From the NCBI RefSeq assembly GCF_014639795.1, contig NZ_BMGC01000028.1, positions 1 through 50,457 of the forward strand: a stretch of 50,457 nucleotides of DNA, in the 5' to 3' direction. Numbering within the stretch: the first letter of the stretch is position 1; every line of letters begins with the position of its first letter. A program made the position numbers and the translations under genes. Below the pieces are notes generated by a model, which was given only the letters and a program-made list of their open reading frames with translations, was not told the origin of the DNA and searched no databases. Source of the stretch: Gordonia jinhuaensis (GTDB lineage: Bacteria; Actinomycetota; Actinomycetes; Mycobacteriales; Mycobacteriaceae). Below, in pieces: positions 1 to 8,204 of the stretch.

Positions 1-96
1 GAACTCAACGAACGCCCCCGACAGACACTCGGCTTCTACACCCCACGCGAAAAGTTCGAAGCCCTCCTACGAGACAACGTTGCTTGCACGGGTTGA
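1..96 (+). mobile_element. 3' end of IS30-family transposase (partial)
   Basis: The window opens inside an ORF whose last 31 residues read ELNERPRQTLGFYTPREKF and continue to a TGA at 94-96. Short Asn-x-Arg-Pro-Arg-x-x-Leu-Gly-x-x-x-Pro motifs near the C-terminus are typical of the DDE transposases of the IS30 family. The catalytic core and the left end of the element lie outside the window. The repeat-rich 110 bp that follows is probably the right end of the same insertion sequence. Confidence 0.85.
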
Positions 97-119
97 CGGC
101 TCTCATCCATTCTTGGTAA

Positions 120-204
120 ACGCAACCAGTGCAATGGGTGCGGCCGGGAGAAGTGGTTGCGTTGATACAGACGCAACCAGTTCACGACACACGCAACCAG
201 TTCA
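120..204. repeat. Direct and inverted ACGCAACCA repeats at the IS30 end
   Basis: ACGCAACCAGT occurs three times in direct orientation, at 120-130, 171-181 and 191-201. The last two copies extend to ACGCAACCAGTTCA. An inverted copy, TGGTTGCGT at 154-162, pairs perfectly over 9 bp with ACGCAACCA at 171-179 across an 8-nt loop. The position just after the transposase stop suggests the terminal inverted repeat region of the IS, possibly with transposase sites. I cannot define the exact IS boundary without its other end. Confidence 0.6.
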
Positions 205-249
205 TAAGCGGCTGGGCGGCTCGTCGGCTCCGCGGCTCCCCGCGAACCG

Positions 250-693
250 TCAGTGCCAGCCGAAGTCGTTGCGGAGTCGTGCGGCGACGTGATCGAAGCG
301 GGTGCGATCGAGAACAGCGCCTTCGCGCCGGATGCCGTGTTGGGGCACCTCGAGGATGCGGTCGAGGCGCACGAAGCTCTCCTTGTGCGTCGCAGCCGCG
401 CCGACGCCGTCCCAGCTGCCGGTGCCCAGTGACATCCAGTCGGGGTCGTCGCGGTGATAGTGCTGACTCGACAGCATCAGCCCGAGGATGTGTGTGCCGT
501 CGCGTCCGACCACCAGAACCGGGCGGTCTTTGCCCCGATGTGGATCGTCCTCGTATTCGACCCAGGTCCAGACGATCTCGCCCGGGTCGGCGTCGCCGTC
601 GGGATCGGGCCGGTATTCGATACGGCGTGCCCGGGTGGACGTGGGATAGGTCGAGGCGGCGCCTGGATGGGAGGGCTCGATGATGCCGCTCAT
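250..693 (-). CDS. PemK/MazF-like protein without a partner
   Basis: This 147-aa protein contains [13 protein letters not shown] followed by [21 protein letters not shown]. That matches the start of the PemK/MazF beta-barrel: a Gly-Asp/Glu-Ile-Val-Trp strand, a loop, then Arg-Pro-Val-Leu-Val-Val. Most family members are mRNA-cleaving toxins, but this lineage is chromosomal and sits beside lepA in related genomes. No small antitoxin ORF is adjacent. Its start overlaps the stop of the upstream hydrolase by 4 nt (ATGA), so the two are co-transcribed. A housekeeping or non-toxic role is as likely as toxicity. The ORF stops about 50 bp from the IS30 end repeats. Confidence 0.7.
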   Translation of the reverse strand: MSGIIEPSHPGAASTYPTSTRARRIEYRPDPDGDADPGEIVWTWVEYEDDPHRGKDRPVLVVGRDGTHILGLMLSSQHYHRDDPDWMSLGTGSWDGVGAAATHKESFVRLDRILEVPQHGIRREGAVLDRTRFDHVAARLRNDFGWH

Positions 694-1376
694 CGGCGGA
701 GTCCGAAGAGATCCTCGGCGGCGTCGGCAGCCAGCGATGCGGCTCCGGTGCGCTCCGGCCGCAGGTCGTGCCCCGTACCGGCGACCTCGACCAGTCGCGT
801 CGGCGCGTCGATCAGAGTCATCGCCTCAGTGATCTCGTCGGTGGTCGCGAACTGGTCGCGTTCACCATGGACGACGACGGTGGGGCGGGAGATCTTCGGC
901 AGATGGTCCACGCGGGCCCGCTCGGGTTTCCCCGGCGGATGCAGTGGATACGACGTGCACAGCAGACCGTGGGCGAGGGCGGGATCCTCGGCGACCACCA
1001 TGCTGGCCTGCCTGCCCCCGTAGGACTGGCCGCCCAGAATCAGGGGTGCATCGGACTCCTGGCGCATCGCGGCGACGGCGGCCACGATGCCTGCGCGATC
1101 AGCGGCCGCCCCCGACGGACTCGGCGGGCCTTTGGGGCGCCTCTGCCGATACGGCAGGTCGATACACGCCACCAACCATCCGCGGTCCGACAGCTCCGTT
1201 CCCAGCGCGACCATGATCGACGAGTCGCGGTTGCCGCCGGCGCCGTGGGCGAGAACGGCGACGGCCGCCGGATCGGTGCCGAGGGGCCGGTAGAGGGTTG
1301 CGCGGACACCATCGCTTTCGTAGATCTCGCGTTCGGGGCCCGAATCGTGAGGGTCGCCGCCGTCGCTGTCAGCCAT
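690..1376 (-). CDS. alpha/beta hydrolase, dienelactone-hydrolase-like
   Basis: This 228-aa cytoplasmic protein has an alpha/beta-hydrolase layout. [13 protein letters not shown] supplies the oxyanion region, GQSYGGRQ is the nucleophile elbow with Ser in G-x-S-x-G, the acid is probably the Asp of VHGERDQF, and the His is in GTGHDL. The Gly-Gly-Arg after the nucleophile resembles the small KANL3/Tex30-type hydrolases. The substrate is unknown. There is no signal peptide. It is the first gene of a two-gene - strand unit with the PemK-like gene and is divergent from lepA. Confidence 0.8.
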   Translation of the reverse strand: MADSDGGDPHDSGPEREIYESDGVRATLYRPLGTDPAAVAVLAHGAGGNRDSSIMVALGTELSDRGWLVACIDLPYRQRRPKGPPSPSGAAADRAGIVAAVAAMRQESDAPLILGGQSYGGRQASMVVAEDPALAHGLLCTSYPLHPPGKPERARVDHLPKISRPTVVVHGERDQFATTDEITEAMTLIDAPTRLVEVAGTGHDLRPERTGAASLAADAAEDLFGLRR

Positions 1377-1442
1377 CGTCGCCTCCCGACATTCCGCCGT
1401 ACATCACATGCGCCATCGTGGCATCTGCGCCGACATGAGAAA

Positions 1443-3326
1443 ATGGGGACTCACCGTATCCCTCGAGGAGTGAGTTCGATTCCCAGCTTCGCCGACACGA
1501 CGTTCACCGATCCCGCGAGGATCCGGAACTTCTGCATCATCGCCCACATCGACCACGGCAAATCCACCCTGGCCGACCGGATGCTGCAGCTCACCGGTGT
1601 GGTGGACGAACGTCAGATGCGCGCCCAGTACCTCGACCGGATGGACATCGAGCGTGAGCGCGGCATCACCATCAAGGCCCAGAACGTCCGCCTGCCGTGG
1701 CGCAAGGACGACACCGATTACGTCATGCATCTCATCGACACGCCCGGCCACGTGGACTTCACCTACGAGGTCTCGCGTGCGCTGGAGGCCTGCGAGGGTG
1801 CGGTGTTGCTTGTCGACGCCGCGCAGGGCATCGAGGCGCAGACGCTGGCCAACCTGTACCTGGCCATGGAGAACGATCTGACGATCATCCCGGTGCTCAA
1901 CAAGATCGACCTGCCCGCGGCGGATCCGGACAGATACGCCGCCGAACTCGCCCACATCGTCGGCTGCGAACCCGACGATGTGCTGCGGGTGTCGGGGAAG
2001 ACCGGCGAGGGTGTGGCCGAGCTTCTCGACGAGGTGGTGCGGCAGGTACCTGCTCCCACCGGCGACCCCGACGGCCCGGCGCGGGCGATGATCTTCGACT
2101 CGGTCTACGACACCTACCGCGGTGTGGTCACCTACGTTCGCGTGGTCGACGGCAAGATCCTGCCGCGCGAGAAGATCCGCATGATGTCCACCGGCACCAC
2201 CCACGAGCTGCTCGAGGTGGGGATCGTCTCACCCGAACCCAAACCGTCCAAGGGGCTCGGCGTCGGTGAGGTGGGCTATCTCATCACCGGCGTGAAGGAT
2301 GTGCGCCAGTCGAAGGTCGGCGACACGGTGACGTCCGCGCGCGACGGCGCCACCGAGCCGCTGACGGGCTACCGCGAACCGCATCCGATGGTCTATTCGG
2401 GCCTGTATCCCGTTGATGGTTCGGACTACCCCGACCTGCGCGAGGCTCTCGACAAGTTGCAGCTCAACGACGCCGCCCTCACCTACGAGCCCGAGACCTC
2501 GGTGGCGCTGGGATTCGGCTTCCGGTGCGGCTTTTTGGGCTTGCTGCACATGGAGATCACGCGTGAGCGGCTCGAGCGGGAGTTCGGCCTCGACCTGATC
2601 TCGACCGCACCGAACGTGGTCTACCGCGTGGTGATGGAAGACGGCACCGAGCATGTGGTCACCAACCCGTCGGACTGGCCCGAAGGCAAGGCCCGCCACA
2701 TCTACGAGCCGATCGTGAAGACCACGATCATCGCGCCGAGCGAGTTCGTGGGCACCATCATGGAGCTGTGCCAGTCGCGGCGCGGTGAACTCGGCGGGAT
2801 GGACTACCTGTCGGAATCGCGGGTCGAGTTGCGCTACACGATGCCGATGGCCGAGATCATCTTCGATTTCTTCGACTCGCTGAAGTCGCGCACGCGCGGA
2901 TACGCCAGCCTGGACTATGAGGAGGCCGGCGAGCAGGAGGCCGATCTGGTGAAGGTCGACATCCTCCTGCAGGGGGAGAAGGTGGACGCGTTCAGCGCCA
3001 TCGTGCACAAGGACGGCGCCTTCGCCTACGGCAACAAGATGACCACCAAACTCAAAGAACTGATCCCGCGTCAGCAGTTCGAGGTCCCGGTGCAGGCCGC
3101 CGTGGGCTCCAAGATCATCGCGCGAGAGAACATCCGCGCGATCCGTAAAGATGTGCTCGCGAAGTGTTACGGCGGCGACATCAGCCGTAAGCGCAAACTG
3201 TTGGAGAAGCAGAAGGAGGGCAAGAAGCGGATGAAGACCATCGGACGGGTCGACGTCCCGCAGGAGGCCTTCGTCGCGGCGCTGTCCTCGGATGCGCACG
3301 CCGACAAGCCCAAGGGTAGTAAGTAG
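1443..3326 (+). CDS. lepA: elongation factor 4 (back-translocating GTPase LepA)
   Basis: LepA/EF4 is a ribosome-associated GTPase. The G1 motif AHIDHGKST, switch region RGITIKAQ, G3 DTPGH and G4 NKID are all present, followed by EF-G-like domains and the LepA-specific C-terminal part with [22 protein letters not shown]. From the ATG at 1443 the protein is 627 aa, within the family range of about 600-650. A GTG at 1470 would give 618 aa, but its GAGGA box abuts the start codon with no spacing. The ORF stays open far upstream of 1443, opposite the hydrolase gene; that part is noise. The start is therefore uncertain by about 9 codons. Confidence 0.97.
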   Translation: MGTHRIPRGVSSIPSFADTTFTDPARIRNFCIIAHIDHGKSTLADRMLQLTGVVDERQMRAQYLDRMDIERERGITIKAQNVRLPWRKDDTDYVMHLIDTPGHVDFTYEVSRALEACEGAVLLVDAAQGIEAQTLANLYLAMENDLTIIPVLNKIDLPAADPDRYAAELAHIVGCEPDDVLRVSGKTGEGVAELLDEVVRQVPAPTGDPDGPARAMIFDSVYDTYRGVVTYVRVVDGKILPREKIRMMSTGTTHELLEVGIVSPEPKPSKGLGVGEVGYLITGVKDVRQSKVGDTVTSARDGATEPLTGYREPHPMVYSGLYPVDGSDYPDLREALDKLQLNDAALTYEPETSVALGFGFRCGFLGLLHMEITRERLEREFGLDLISTAPNVVYRVVMEDGTEHVVTNPSDWPEGKARHIYEPIVKTTIIAPSEFVGTIMELCQSRRGELGGMDYLSESRVELRYTMPMAEIIFDFFDSLKSRTRGYASLDYEEAGEQEADLVKVDILLQGEKVDAFSAIVHKDGAFAYGNKMTTKLKELIPRQQFEVPVQAAVGSKIIARENIRAIRKDVLAKCYGGDISRKRKLLEKQKEGKKRMKTIGRVDVPQEAFVAALSSDAHADKPKGSK

Positions 3327-3374
3327 CGGCCACGCCTACCGCTGCGATCAGACCAACAGTCAGGGGAGTTGCCA

Positions 3375-5444
3375 GTGTCCACCAATCCCGTTCTGGTGCA
3401 GTCGAATCTGCCGCATGATCTGCCGGATTTCGCGTCGATCTCCGACGATGACTTCCTGCCGGCCTTCGAGGAGGCGATGTCGGCACATCTCGCCGAGATC
3501 GACGAGATCGCCTCGAACACCGACGAACCCACCTTCGTCAACACCATCGAGGCGCTCGAGGGCAGTGGTCGTGCGTTGGCCCGGGCCGCGGGGATCTTCT
3601 TCAATCTGGTGGGTCCCGACACGAATCCGACACGCAACGAGATCTCCCAGAAACTCGCCACGTCGCTGTCGGAGCACTCGACCGCGATCGCGTTGAATGC
3701 GGCGTTGTTCGCCCGGATCGACGCCCTTCATTCTCAGCGCGAGTCGCTCGGCCTGGACGAGCCTCAGAAGCGGTTGCTGGAGAAGCGATATCGCGACGCT
3801 GTTCGTTCGGGTGCCGCACTCGACGAGCAGGGCAAGGACACGATGCGTGCGATCGCCGGGCGACTGGCCGTCCTGGAGACCACGTTCTCCCAGCGGGTGC
3901 TCGACGACTCCAATGCCAGTGCGGTGTTCGTCGACTCCGCGGACAAGCTGGACGGGATGTCGCGCTCGGCGATCGACGCAGCACGCCGCGCAGCGGCCGA
4001 TGCCGGACACGACTCGGGATACTCCGTGGCACTGGAACTCCCGACCAGTCAGTCGGCGCTCACGGTGCTCACCGATGCCGACACCCGCGCCGCGGTGTTC
4101 GAGGCGTCGGTGGCGCGGTGCGGTCGTGGCAACGAGTTCGACACCTCCGAGATCGTCCGCGAGATCGTGTCGCTGCGTGCGCGTCGCGCCGAACTGCTGG
4201 GCTACAGCAGTCACGCCGAATTCGTTCTCGCCGACCAGACCGCCCCGAGTGTGGGCGCGGTACGCGAACTGCTCGGTGACCTGACCCGCGCCGCGATGCG
4301 TGCGGGCACTGCCGAACTGGCGCGCATCGAGAAGTTCGCCGGTGAGCAGATCGGCGCCGCCGATTACACCTACTGGCTCGAGCGTGAGCGCGCCGAGAGC
4401 GCGACGGTGGACCTGGCGCCGTTCGCCGACTACTGCGAACTCGACACGGTGCTCACCGATGGTGTGTTCTATGCGGCCGGACAGCTTTACGGACTGCGTT
4501 TCGTCGAACGCGATGACCTGCACGGCTACCACCCGGATGTGCGCGTCTTCGAGGTGTTCGACGAGGACGACACTTCCATCGGGCTCTATCTCGGTGACTA
4601 TTTCGCACGTCCGTCCAAGCGGGGCGGGGCGTGGATGAACAACATCGTCGATCAGTCGAGCATGTTGTCGCAGACGCCGATCGTGGTGAATGTGCTCAAC
4701 ATCCCCAAACCCGATGAGGGACAACCGGCGTTGTTGACCTTCGACCAGATCACCACGCTGTTCCACGAGTTCGGTCACACGCTGCACGGGCTGTTGTCGG
4801 ATGTGCGCTACGAATCGCAATCGGGCACGTCGGTGCCCCGCGACTTCGTGGAGTTCCCCTCGCAGGTGAACGAGATGTGGGCGCTCGATCCCGATGTTCT
4901 GGCGCACTATGCGCGACATCACGAGACCGGTGAGCCGATCCCCGATGCGCTCGCGGCCGCGGCCCGGGCTTCGGTGGGAACCGAAACAGCCCACGGCACA
5001 ATCGAATACCTCGGCGCTGCACTGCTCGATCTGGCATGGCATGAGGTGTCCTCGGCGCAGGCCGAGGCGGTGGGCGATCTCGATGAGTTCGAGAGGTCCG
5101 CACTCGAGGCGGCCGGGATCGCCGACGACCTCATCCCGCCACGCTACAAGACGCGCTACTTCAACCACATCTTCGGCGGTGGCTACTCCGCGGGCTACTA
5201 CGGTTACATCTGGTCGGAAGTACTCGACGCCGAGACCGAGCAGTGGTTCACCGCGCATGGTGGCCTCCTGCGGGAGAACGGCAGGGTTTTCGCCGACTCG
5301 ACGCTCAGTCGTGGCGACAGCGTCGATCCCGTTGCCGCGCATGAGAAGATGGTCGGCCATCCGCGCGACGTGATGCCACTGCTGCGTCGCCGTGGACTTG
5401 CCTCCGACAGCGCCGGCACCGACGCCCCCGACTCGTCGGAATGA
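3375..5444 (+). CDS. M3-family oligopeptidase / dipeptidyl carboxypeptidase
   Basis: This zinc metallopeptidase of family M3 (thimet oligopeptidase / Dcp group) is about 689 aa. The metal site is HEFGHTLHGL near residue 463, that is HExxH with the downstream Glu of the M3 signature in FPSQVNEMWAL. C-terminal FNHIFGGGYSAGYYGYIWSEV is the conserved M3 substrate-binding segment. No signal peptide is seen, so it probably degrades short peptides in the cytoplasm. The GTG at 3375 is chosen because GGGGAG at about 3363 sits at proper spacing; a TTG at 3369 is possible. It follows lepA by 48 bp and could be co-transcribed. Confidence 0.93.
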   Translation: MSTNPVLVQSNLPHDLPDFASISDDDFLPAFEEAMSAHLAEIDEIASNTDEPTFVNTIEALEGSGRALARAAGIFFNLVGPDTNPTRNEISQKLATSLSEHSTAIALNAALFARIDALHSQRESLGLDEPQKRLLEKRYRDAVRSGAALDEQGKDTMRAIAGRLAVLETTFSQRVLDDSNASAVFVDSADKLDGMSRSAIDAARRAAADAGHDSGYSVALELPTSQSALTVLTDADTRAAVFEASVARCGRGNEFDTSEIVREIVSLRARRAELLGYSSHAEFVLADQTAPSVGAVRELLGDLTRAAMRAGTAELARIEKFAGEQIGAADYTYWLERERAESATVDLAPFADYCELDTVLTDGVFYAAGQLYGLRFVERDDLHGYHPDVRVFEVFDEDDTSIGLYLGDYFARPSKRGGAWMNNIVDQSSMLSQTPIVVNVLNIPKPDEGQPALLTFDQITTLFHEFGHTLHGLLSDVRYESQSGTSVPRDFVEFPSQVNEMWALDPDVLAHYARHHETGEPIPDALAAAARASVGTETAHGTIEYLGAALLDLAWHEVSSAQAEAVGDLDEFERSALEAAGIADDLIPPRYKTRYFNHIFGGGYSAGYYGYIWSEVLDAETEQWFTAHGGLLRENGRVFADSTLSRGDSVDPVAAHEKMVGHPRDVMPLLRRRGLASDSAGTDAPDSSE

Positions 5445-5454
5445 CTTCGCCGAC

Positions 5455-6378
5455 GTGACAACGCAGCCTCAGGCCGCGCGTCAGGATCTGTCGCGTTTCG
5501 CGCTGTTGAGCATCGCGGCCGCCGTGGCGACCATCGCACTGAAGGTGATCGCCTGGCGTGTCAGCGGATCGGTCGGCCTGCTCTCGGATGCGGCCGAGTC
5601 GGTGGTCAACCTCGTCGCGGCGGTGGCCGCATTCATCGCGCTGCGGGTGGTGGCGGGGCCGCCGGATGCCGATCACAACTTCGGGCACACCAAGGCCGAG
5701 TACTTCTCCTCGGTGATCGAGGGTGTGCTGATCCTGGTTGCGGCCATCGCGATCATCGTCGCGGCCATCGACCGCCTCCTGCACCCACGCGAACTCGATT
5801 CGGTGGGACTGGGTTTGGTGATCTCGGTGATAGCCACAGTGATCAACGGTGTGGTCGGCGTGGTGCTGATCCGCATCGGCCGCCGACACCGGTCACTGTC
5901 GCTGGAGGCCGACGGGCGCCACCTCATGACCGACGTGTGGACCACGATCGGCGTGATCGTCGGGGTGTTTCTCGTCGCGGTGACCGGCTGGCTGCCACTC
6001 GATTCCCTCGTCGCGATCGCCGTGGCGATCAACATCCTCGTCGTGGGCGGTCAGCTGGTGTGGCGGTCGACGGCCGGCCTGATGGACACCGCGCTGCCTG
6101 CCGAGGATGTCGCGACGATCGAGCAGACCCTCGAGCCCTACCGACGCGAGGGGATCGTGTTCCATGACGTGCGGACCCGCGAGTCGGGTTATGCACGCTT
6201 CGTGCAGATGCACATGCTGGTGCCGGGCCAGTGGACCGTGCAGCGTGCGCACAACCTCAGTGAGGAGGTCGAGGAGGCGCTGACCGGCGCGCTCGATCAC
6301 CTCCGGGTGACCATCCACATCGAACCGGTCGACGATCCCCGGTCCTACGAGTCGTGGCGTCTGGACCAGCCGGACTGA
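5455..6378 (+). CDS. cation diffusion facilitator transporter
   Basis: This CDF-family metal/proton antiporter is about 307 aa. It has six hydrophobic segments in the N-terminal two thirds and a cytoplasmic C-terminal domain ending RVTIHIEPVDD. The transmembrane metal site is expected in GLLSDAAESVVN (TM2) and in EADGRHLMTDVWTT (TM5, His and Asp). HNFGHTKAEYFSS is a CDF family signature after TM2. Metal specificity (Zn, Fe, Mn, Co) cannot be read from the sequence. The GTG at 5455, 10 nt after the peptidase stop, is preferred. A GTG at 5392 would overlap the peptidase gene and lacks a ribosome binding site. Confidence 0.9.
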   Translation: MTTQPQAARQDLSRFALLSIAAAVATIALKVIAWRVSGSVGLLSDAAESVVNLVAAVAAFIALRVVAGPPDADHNFGHTKAEYFSSVIEGVLILVAAIAIIVAAIDRLLHPRELDSVGLGLVISVIATVINGVVGVVLIRIGRRHRSLSLEADGRHLMTDVWTTIGVIVGVFLVAVTGWLPLDSLVAIAVAINILVVGGQLVWRSTAGLMDTALPAEDVATIEQTLEPYRREGIVFHDVRTRESGYARFVQMHMLVPGQWTVQRAHNLSEEVEEALTGALDHLRVTIHIEPVDDPRSYESWRLDQPD

Positions 6379-6442
6379 TGGCGCGCGGCCTGGTCGCGTT
6401 CATGCGTACCGCCGGCCGGTGACGGCTGATGCTGGTGCGGGC

Positions 6443-7321
6443 TCAGGACTCCGCGACCAGTGACGCGCGGGCGTCCTCCAGCGCCGCGCGGGTCTCCTCG
6501 TCGACCTCGGGATAGTGGGGATCGAGGGCGGTCAGTGTCTCGAGCAGGATCGACAGGGTGGTCAGCCGGGAGAACCACTTGTGGTCGGCAGGCACGACAT
6601 ACCAAGGGGCGTAGTCGGTGCTGGTATGGGTGAGCATCTCGGAGAAGGCGTGCTGGTAGTCGTCCCAGCGCTCTCGTTCGGCGAGGTCGGTCGAGGAGAA
6701 TTTCCAGTTCTTCTCGGGGCGATCGATGCGCTCGAGGAAACGCTTGCCCTGTTCCTTCTTCGACACGTTGAGGAACAGTTTCACCACCACGGTGCCGTTC
6801 TCGGTGAGGTGGCGCTCCCAGTTGTTGATCTGGTCGAATCGCCGCGCCCAGATGCCCGAGGTGTGCAGTGTTGCGGCCTTGGGCCACAGCATCTCCGGGT
6901 GCACGCGGGTGACGGTGACGTTCTCATAATGCGAGCGGTTGAACACCGCGATCCGGCCGAGTGCGGGAGCGGCGATCTGATGACGCCACAACCAGTCATG
7001 GGATGCCTCCAGCGAACTGGGGGCCTTGAAGCTGTAGACGTCGACACCTTGCGGGTTCATCCCGGACATCACGTGCTTGATCGTGGAGTCTTTTCCGGCT
7101 GCGTCTATCGCCTGCAGGACCACCAGCATCGACCGATCGGCGCTGGCGTAGAACCGGTCCTGCAGTTCGAACAGGTGCTTTTTGGCTTCGGCCAGCGCCT
7201 TGTTGCCCGCATCCTTGCCCAGATCGTCTTTGTATCCCGGATCGAAATCGCGGTGCAGTTTCACTCGCGTTCCCGGTTCGACACGGGCACCGTCGGCGAG
7301 TTGTTTCCAGTCGACTGACAT
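6443..7321 (-). CDS. ppk2: polyphosphate kinase 2 (PPK2 family)
   Basis: This 292-aa PPK2-family kinase transfers phosphate between polyphosphate and nucleotides. The Walker A motif is AIDAAGKDSTIKH, followed by GVDVYSFKAPS and FNRSHYENVTVTRVHP with the lid region behind it, and WYVVPADHKWF in the C-terminal part. These are standard one-domain PPK2 landmarks. The ATG at 7321 gives the N-terminus MSVDWKQLADG; the reading frame continues upstream but without PPK2-like sequence. It is convergent with the CDF gene. Whether it favours ADP, AMP or GDP cannot be decided by eye. Confidence 0.92.
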   Translation of the reverse strand: MSVDWKQLADGARVEPGTRVKLHRDFDPGYKDDLGKDAGNKALAEAKKHLFELQDRFYASADRSMLVVLQAIDAAGKDSTIKHVMSGMNPQGVDVYSFKAPSSLEASHDWLWRHQIAAPALGRIAVFNRSHYENVTVTRVHPEMLWPKAATLHTSGIWARRFDQINNWERHLTENGTVVVKLFLNVSKKEQGKRFLERIDRPEKNWKFSSTDLAERERWDDYQHAFSEMLTHTSTDYAPWYVVPADHKWFSRLTTLSILLETLTALDPHYPEVDEETRAALEDARASLVAES

Positions 7322-7572
7322 GCAGATCAGGCTAATCGCCCGTAGCGCGGTGCCGGTCATTCTGCGTTGCCGATCACTGTGCGGTGTGCGCGGCTGTCGG
7401 GCAGTCATCGGACATGCCGGTAGATTCGTCTGGGCAATCCACCATCGTGCCCTCGCGCCGAACCGTTGCGACGTCGATTGCCGCACGGTGCGGTCGATGC
7501 TCGCCGGACCCGGCGCATCGGCCCGCGGTGGAGGGGGTTGTGCTCAGAGTGATTTAAAGGGTGAGGACTAGG
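7322..7572. other. Intergenic region between divergent ppk2 and a small membrane protein gene
   Basis: These 250 bp separate divergent genes and should hold both promoters. I see no clear -35/-10 pair, RNA gene or repeat. GTTTAAATC-like sequence on the minus strand (GATTTAAAG at 7551-7559) is the only AT-rich spot and lies just upstream of the + strand gene. Confidence 0.4.
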
Positions 7573-7782
7573 GTGGTCGACGTGGACGCGGTACTGAACT
7601 GGTGGGACCAGGTGGAGTCGTGGCTGACCTCGCTGTCGTTCGTCCCGCAGCTGGTCGTGAGCCTCGCGGTGCTCATCCCGCTCGCGATCGCTGCCGCATC
7701 TGCCCTGAATCTGCTGGTCCACGGCGTTCTGCGCCTCCTCGACCGTCGCGAGCTGCCCGGACCTTCCGGAGACCGCCGTTGA
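7573..7782 (+). CDS. small conserved membrane protein
   Basis: This 69-aa protein has one strong hydrophobic segment (QLVVSLAVLIPLAIAAASAL, residues about 29-48) and a basic C-terminal tail (RLLDRRELPGPSGDRR). The GTG at 7573 is 5 nt downstream of a GAGGA; a GTG at 7561 is also in frame. Its stop overlaps the start of the next 26-codon ORF. The position just before the sulfate transporter operon matches the small membrane proteins found beside subI in mycobacteria (Rv2401/Rv2401A area, from memory). Its function is unknown. Confidence 0.7.
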   Translation: MVDVDAVLNWWDQVESWLTSLSFVPQLVVSLAVLIPLAIAAASALNLLVHGVLRLLDRRELPGPSGDRR

Positions 7783-7862
7783 TGCCCCGCTCCAAGGTCA
7801 CCATCGCGCTGATCCTGTTGGTCCTGCTGGTGGTCATCGCCTGGCTGGTCACCACGCTCTGA
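7782..7862 (+). CDS. 26-aa single-span membrane peptide
   Basis: An ATG at 7782 overlaps the preceding TGA (TGATG) and opens a 26-codon ORF, MPRSKVTIALILLVLL and onward, ending at TGA 7860-7862. It has two positive residues at the N-terminus, then about 20 hydrophobic residues and a short end. The stop-start overlap with the previous gene and the clean transmembrane design argue that it is translated. It could be a regulatory or assembly micropeptide. I infer no specific function. Confidence 0.6.
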   Translation: MPRSKVTIALILLVLLVVIAWLVTTL

Positions 7863-7912
7863 ATCTCGACCCCGCCGTCTGCGCAGCGGGTCTCGCACTG
7901 CGAACCCGCTGC

Positions 7913-7918
7913 TATCGT
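7913..7918 (+). promoter_or_regulatory. Likely -10 element of a leaderless promoter for the sulfate leader ORF
   Basis: TATCGT lies 8 nt upstream of the GTG at 7927. With usual actinobacterial spacing, transcription would begin at or within 2 nt of that GTG, giving a leaderless mRNA. No convincing -35 is visible. Confidence 0.45.
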
Positions 7919-7926
7919 CTCCTCTC

Positions 7927-8013
7927 GTGGCGAACAGAGGACACGTCGTGGGGCACCGGCTGGTGCTGCTCGGTGTCGAATACCTCTGCGTGCGCGACGT
8001 GATCTGTCGGTGA
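7927..8013 (+). CDS. putative cysteine-sensing leader peptide upstream of the sulfate transporter
   Basis: A 28-codon ORF starts at GTG 7927 (N-terminus MANRGHVVGHR) and ends CVRDVICR-stop at 8011-8013. Two Cys codons fall in the last ten codons, and the final Cys is next to the last residue. It sits in the leader of the subI-cysTWA operon, about 190 nt upstream of subI, with a tandem repeat over its end and a GC hairpin downstream. This is the arrangement of a translation-coupled cysteine attenuator, as described for mycobacterial cysteine-leader ORFs. The - strand sirA operon has a leader with the same kind of ending. Translation and regulation are inferred. Confidence 0.55.
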   Translation: MANRGHVVGHRLVLLGVEYLCVRDVICR

Positions 8014-8038
8014 CACCAGTCATCTGTCGGTGACACGC
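7999..8038 (+). repeat. Tandem 20-bp repeat over the leader-peptide stop
   Basis: Two adjacent 20-bp units, 7999-8018 and 8019-8038, share the 15-bp core ATCTGTCGGTGACAC. The first copy encodes Ile-Cys-Arg-stop at the end of the leader ORF; the second lies immediately after it. A third partial match (GTCGGTGA) follows at about 8044. It may be a simple duplication, a ribosome-stalling module or a regulator site. Confidence 0.75.
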
Positions 8039-8082
8039 CGACGGTCGGTGAACGCAGCGGATGTCCCGCTGACGCCGACCAC

Positions 8083-8104
8083 CGCGCGAGGGAGTACTCG
8101 CGCG
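8083..8104 (+). promoter_or_regulatory. GC-rich hairpin in the subI leader
   Basis: CGCGCGAG at 8083-8090 and CTCGCGCG at 8097-8104 form a perfect 8-bp stem around GGAGTA. It lies 70 nt after the leader ORF and 100 nt before subI, so it is a candidate attenuator or anti-attenuator stem. The loop has a purine-rich GGAG. Confidence 0.55.
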
Positions 8105-8204
8105 CATTGTTCCACGTCGTCTCCCTCGGTGTCCGCCGCGGTTGGTGCTTCCTCGCCCGCGGGACCGGACACCCATGCATGTTGCTCTTCAGGAGGTCGT
8201 TTCA

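Noticed and set aside
3360-5360. A 666-codon minus-strand open frame opposite the M3 peptidase
   Set aside because: Antisense shadow with no recognisable motif; the + strand gene has an intact HExxH site.
7863-8204. SAM or other known riboswitch upstream of subI
   Set aside because: I could not find the conserved cores of SAM riboswitches. The leader ORF and hairpin explain the region better.
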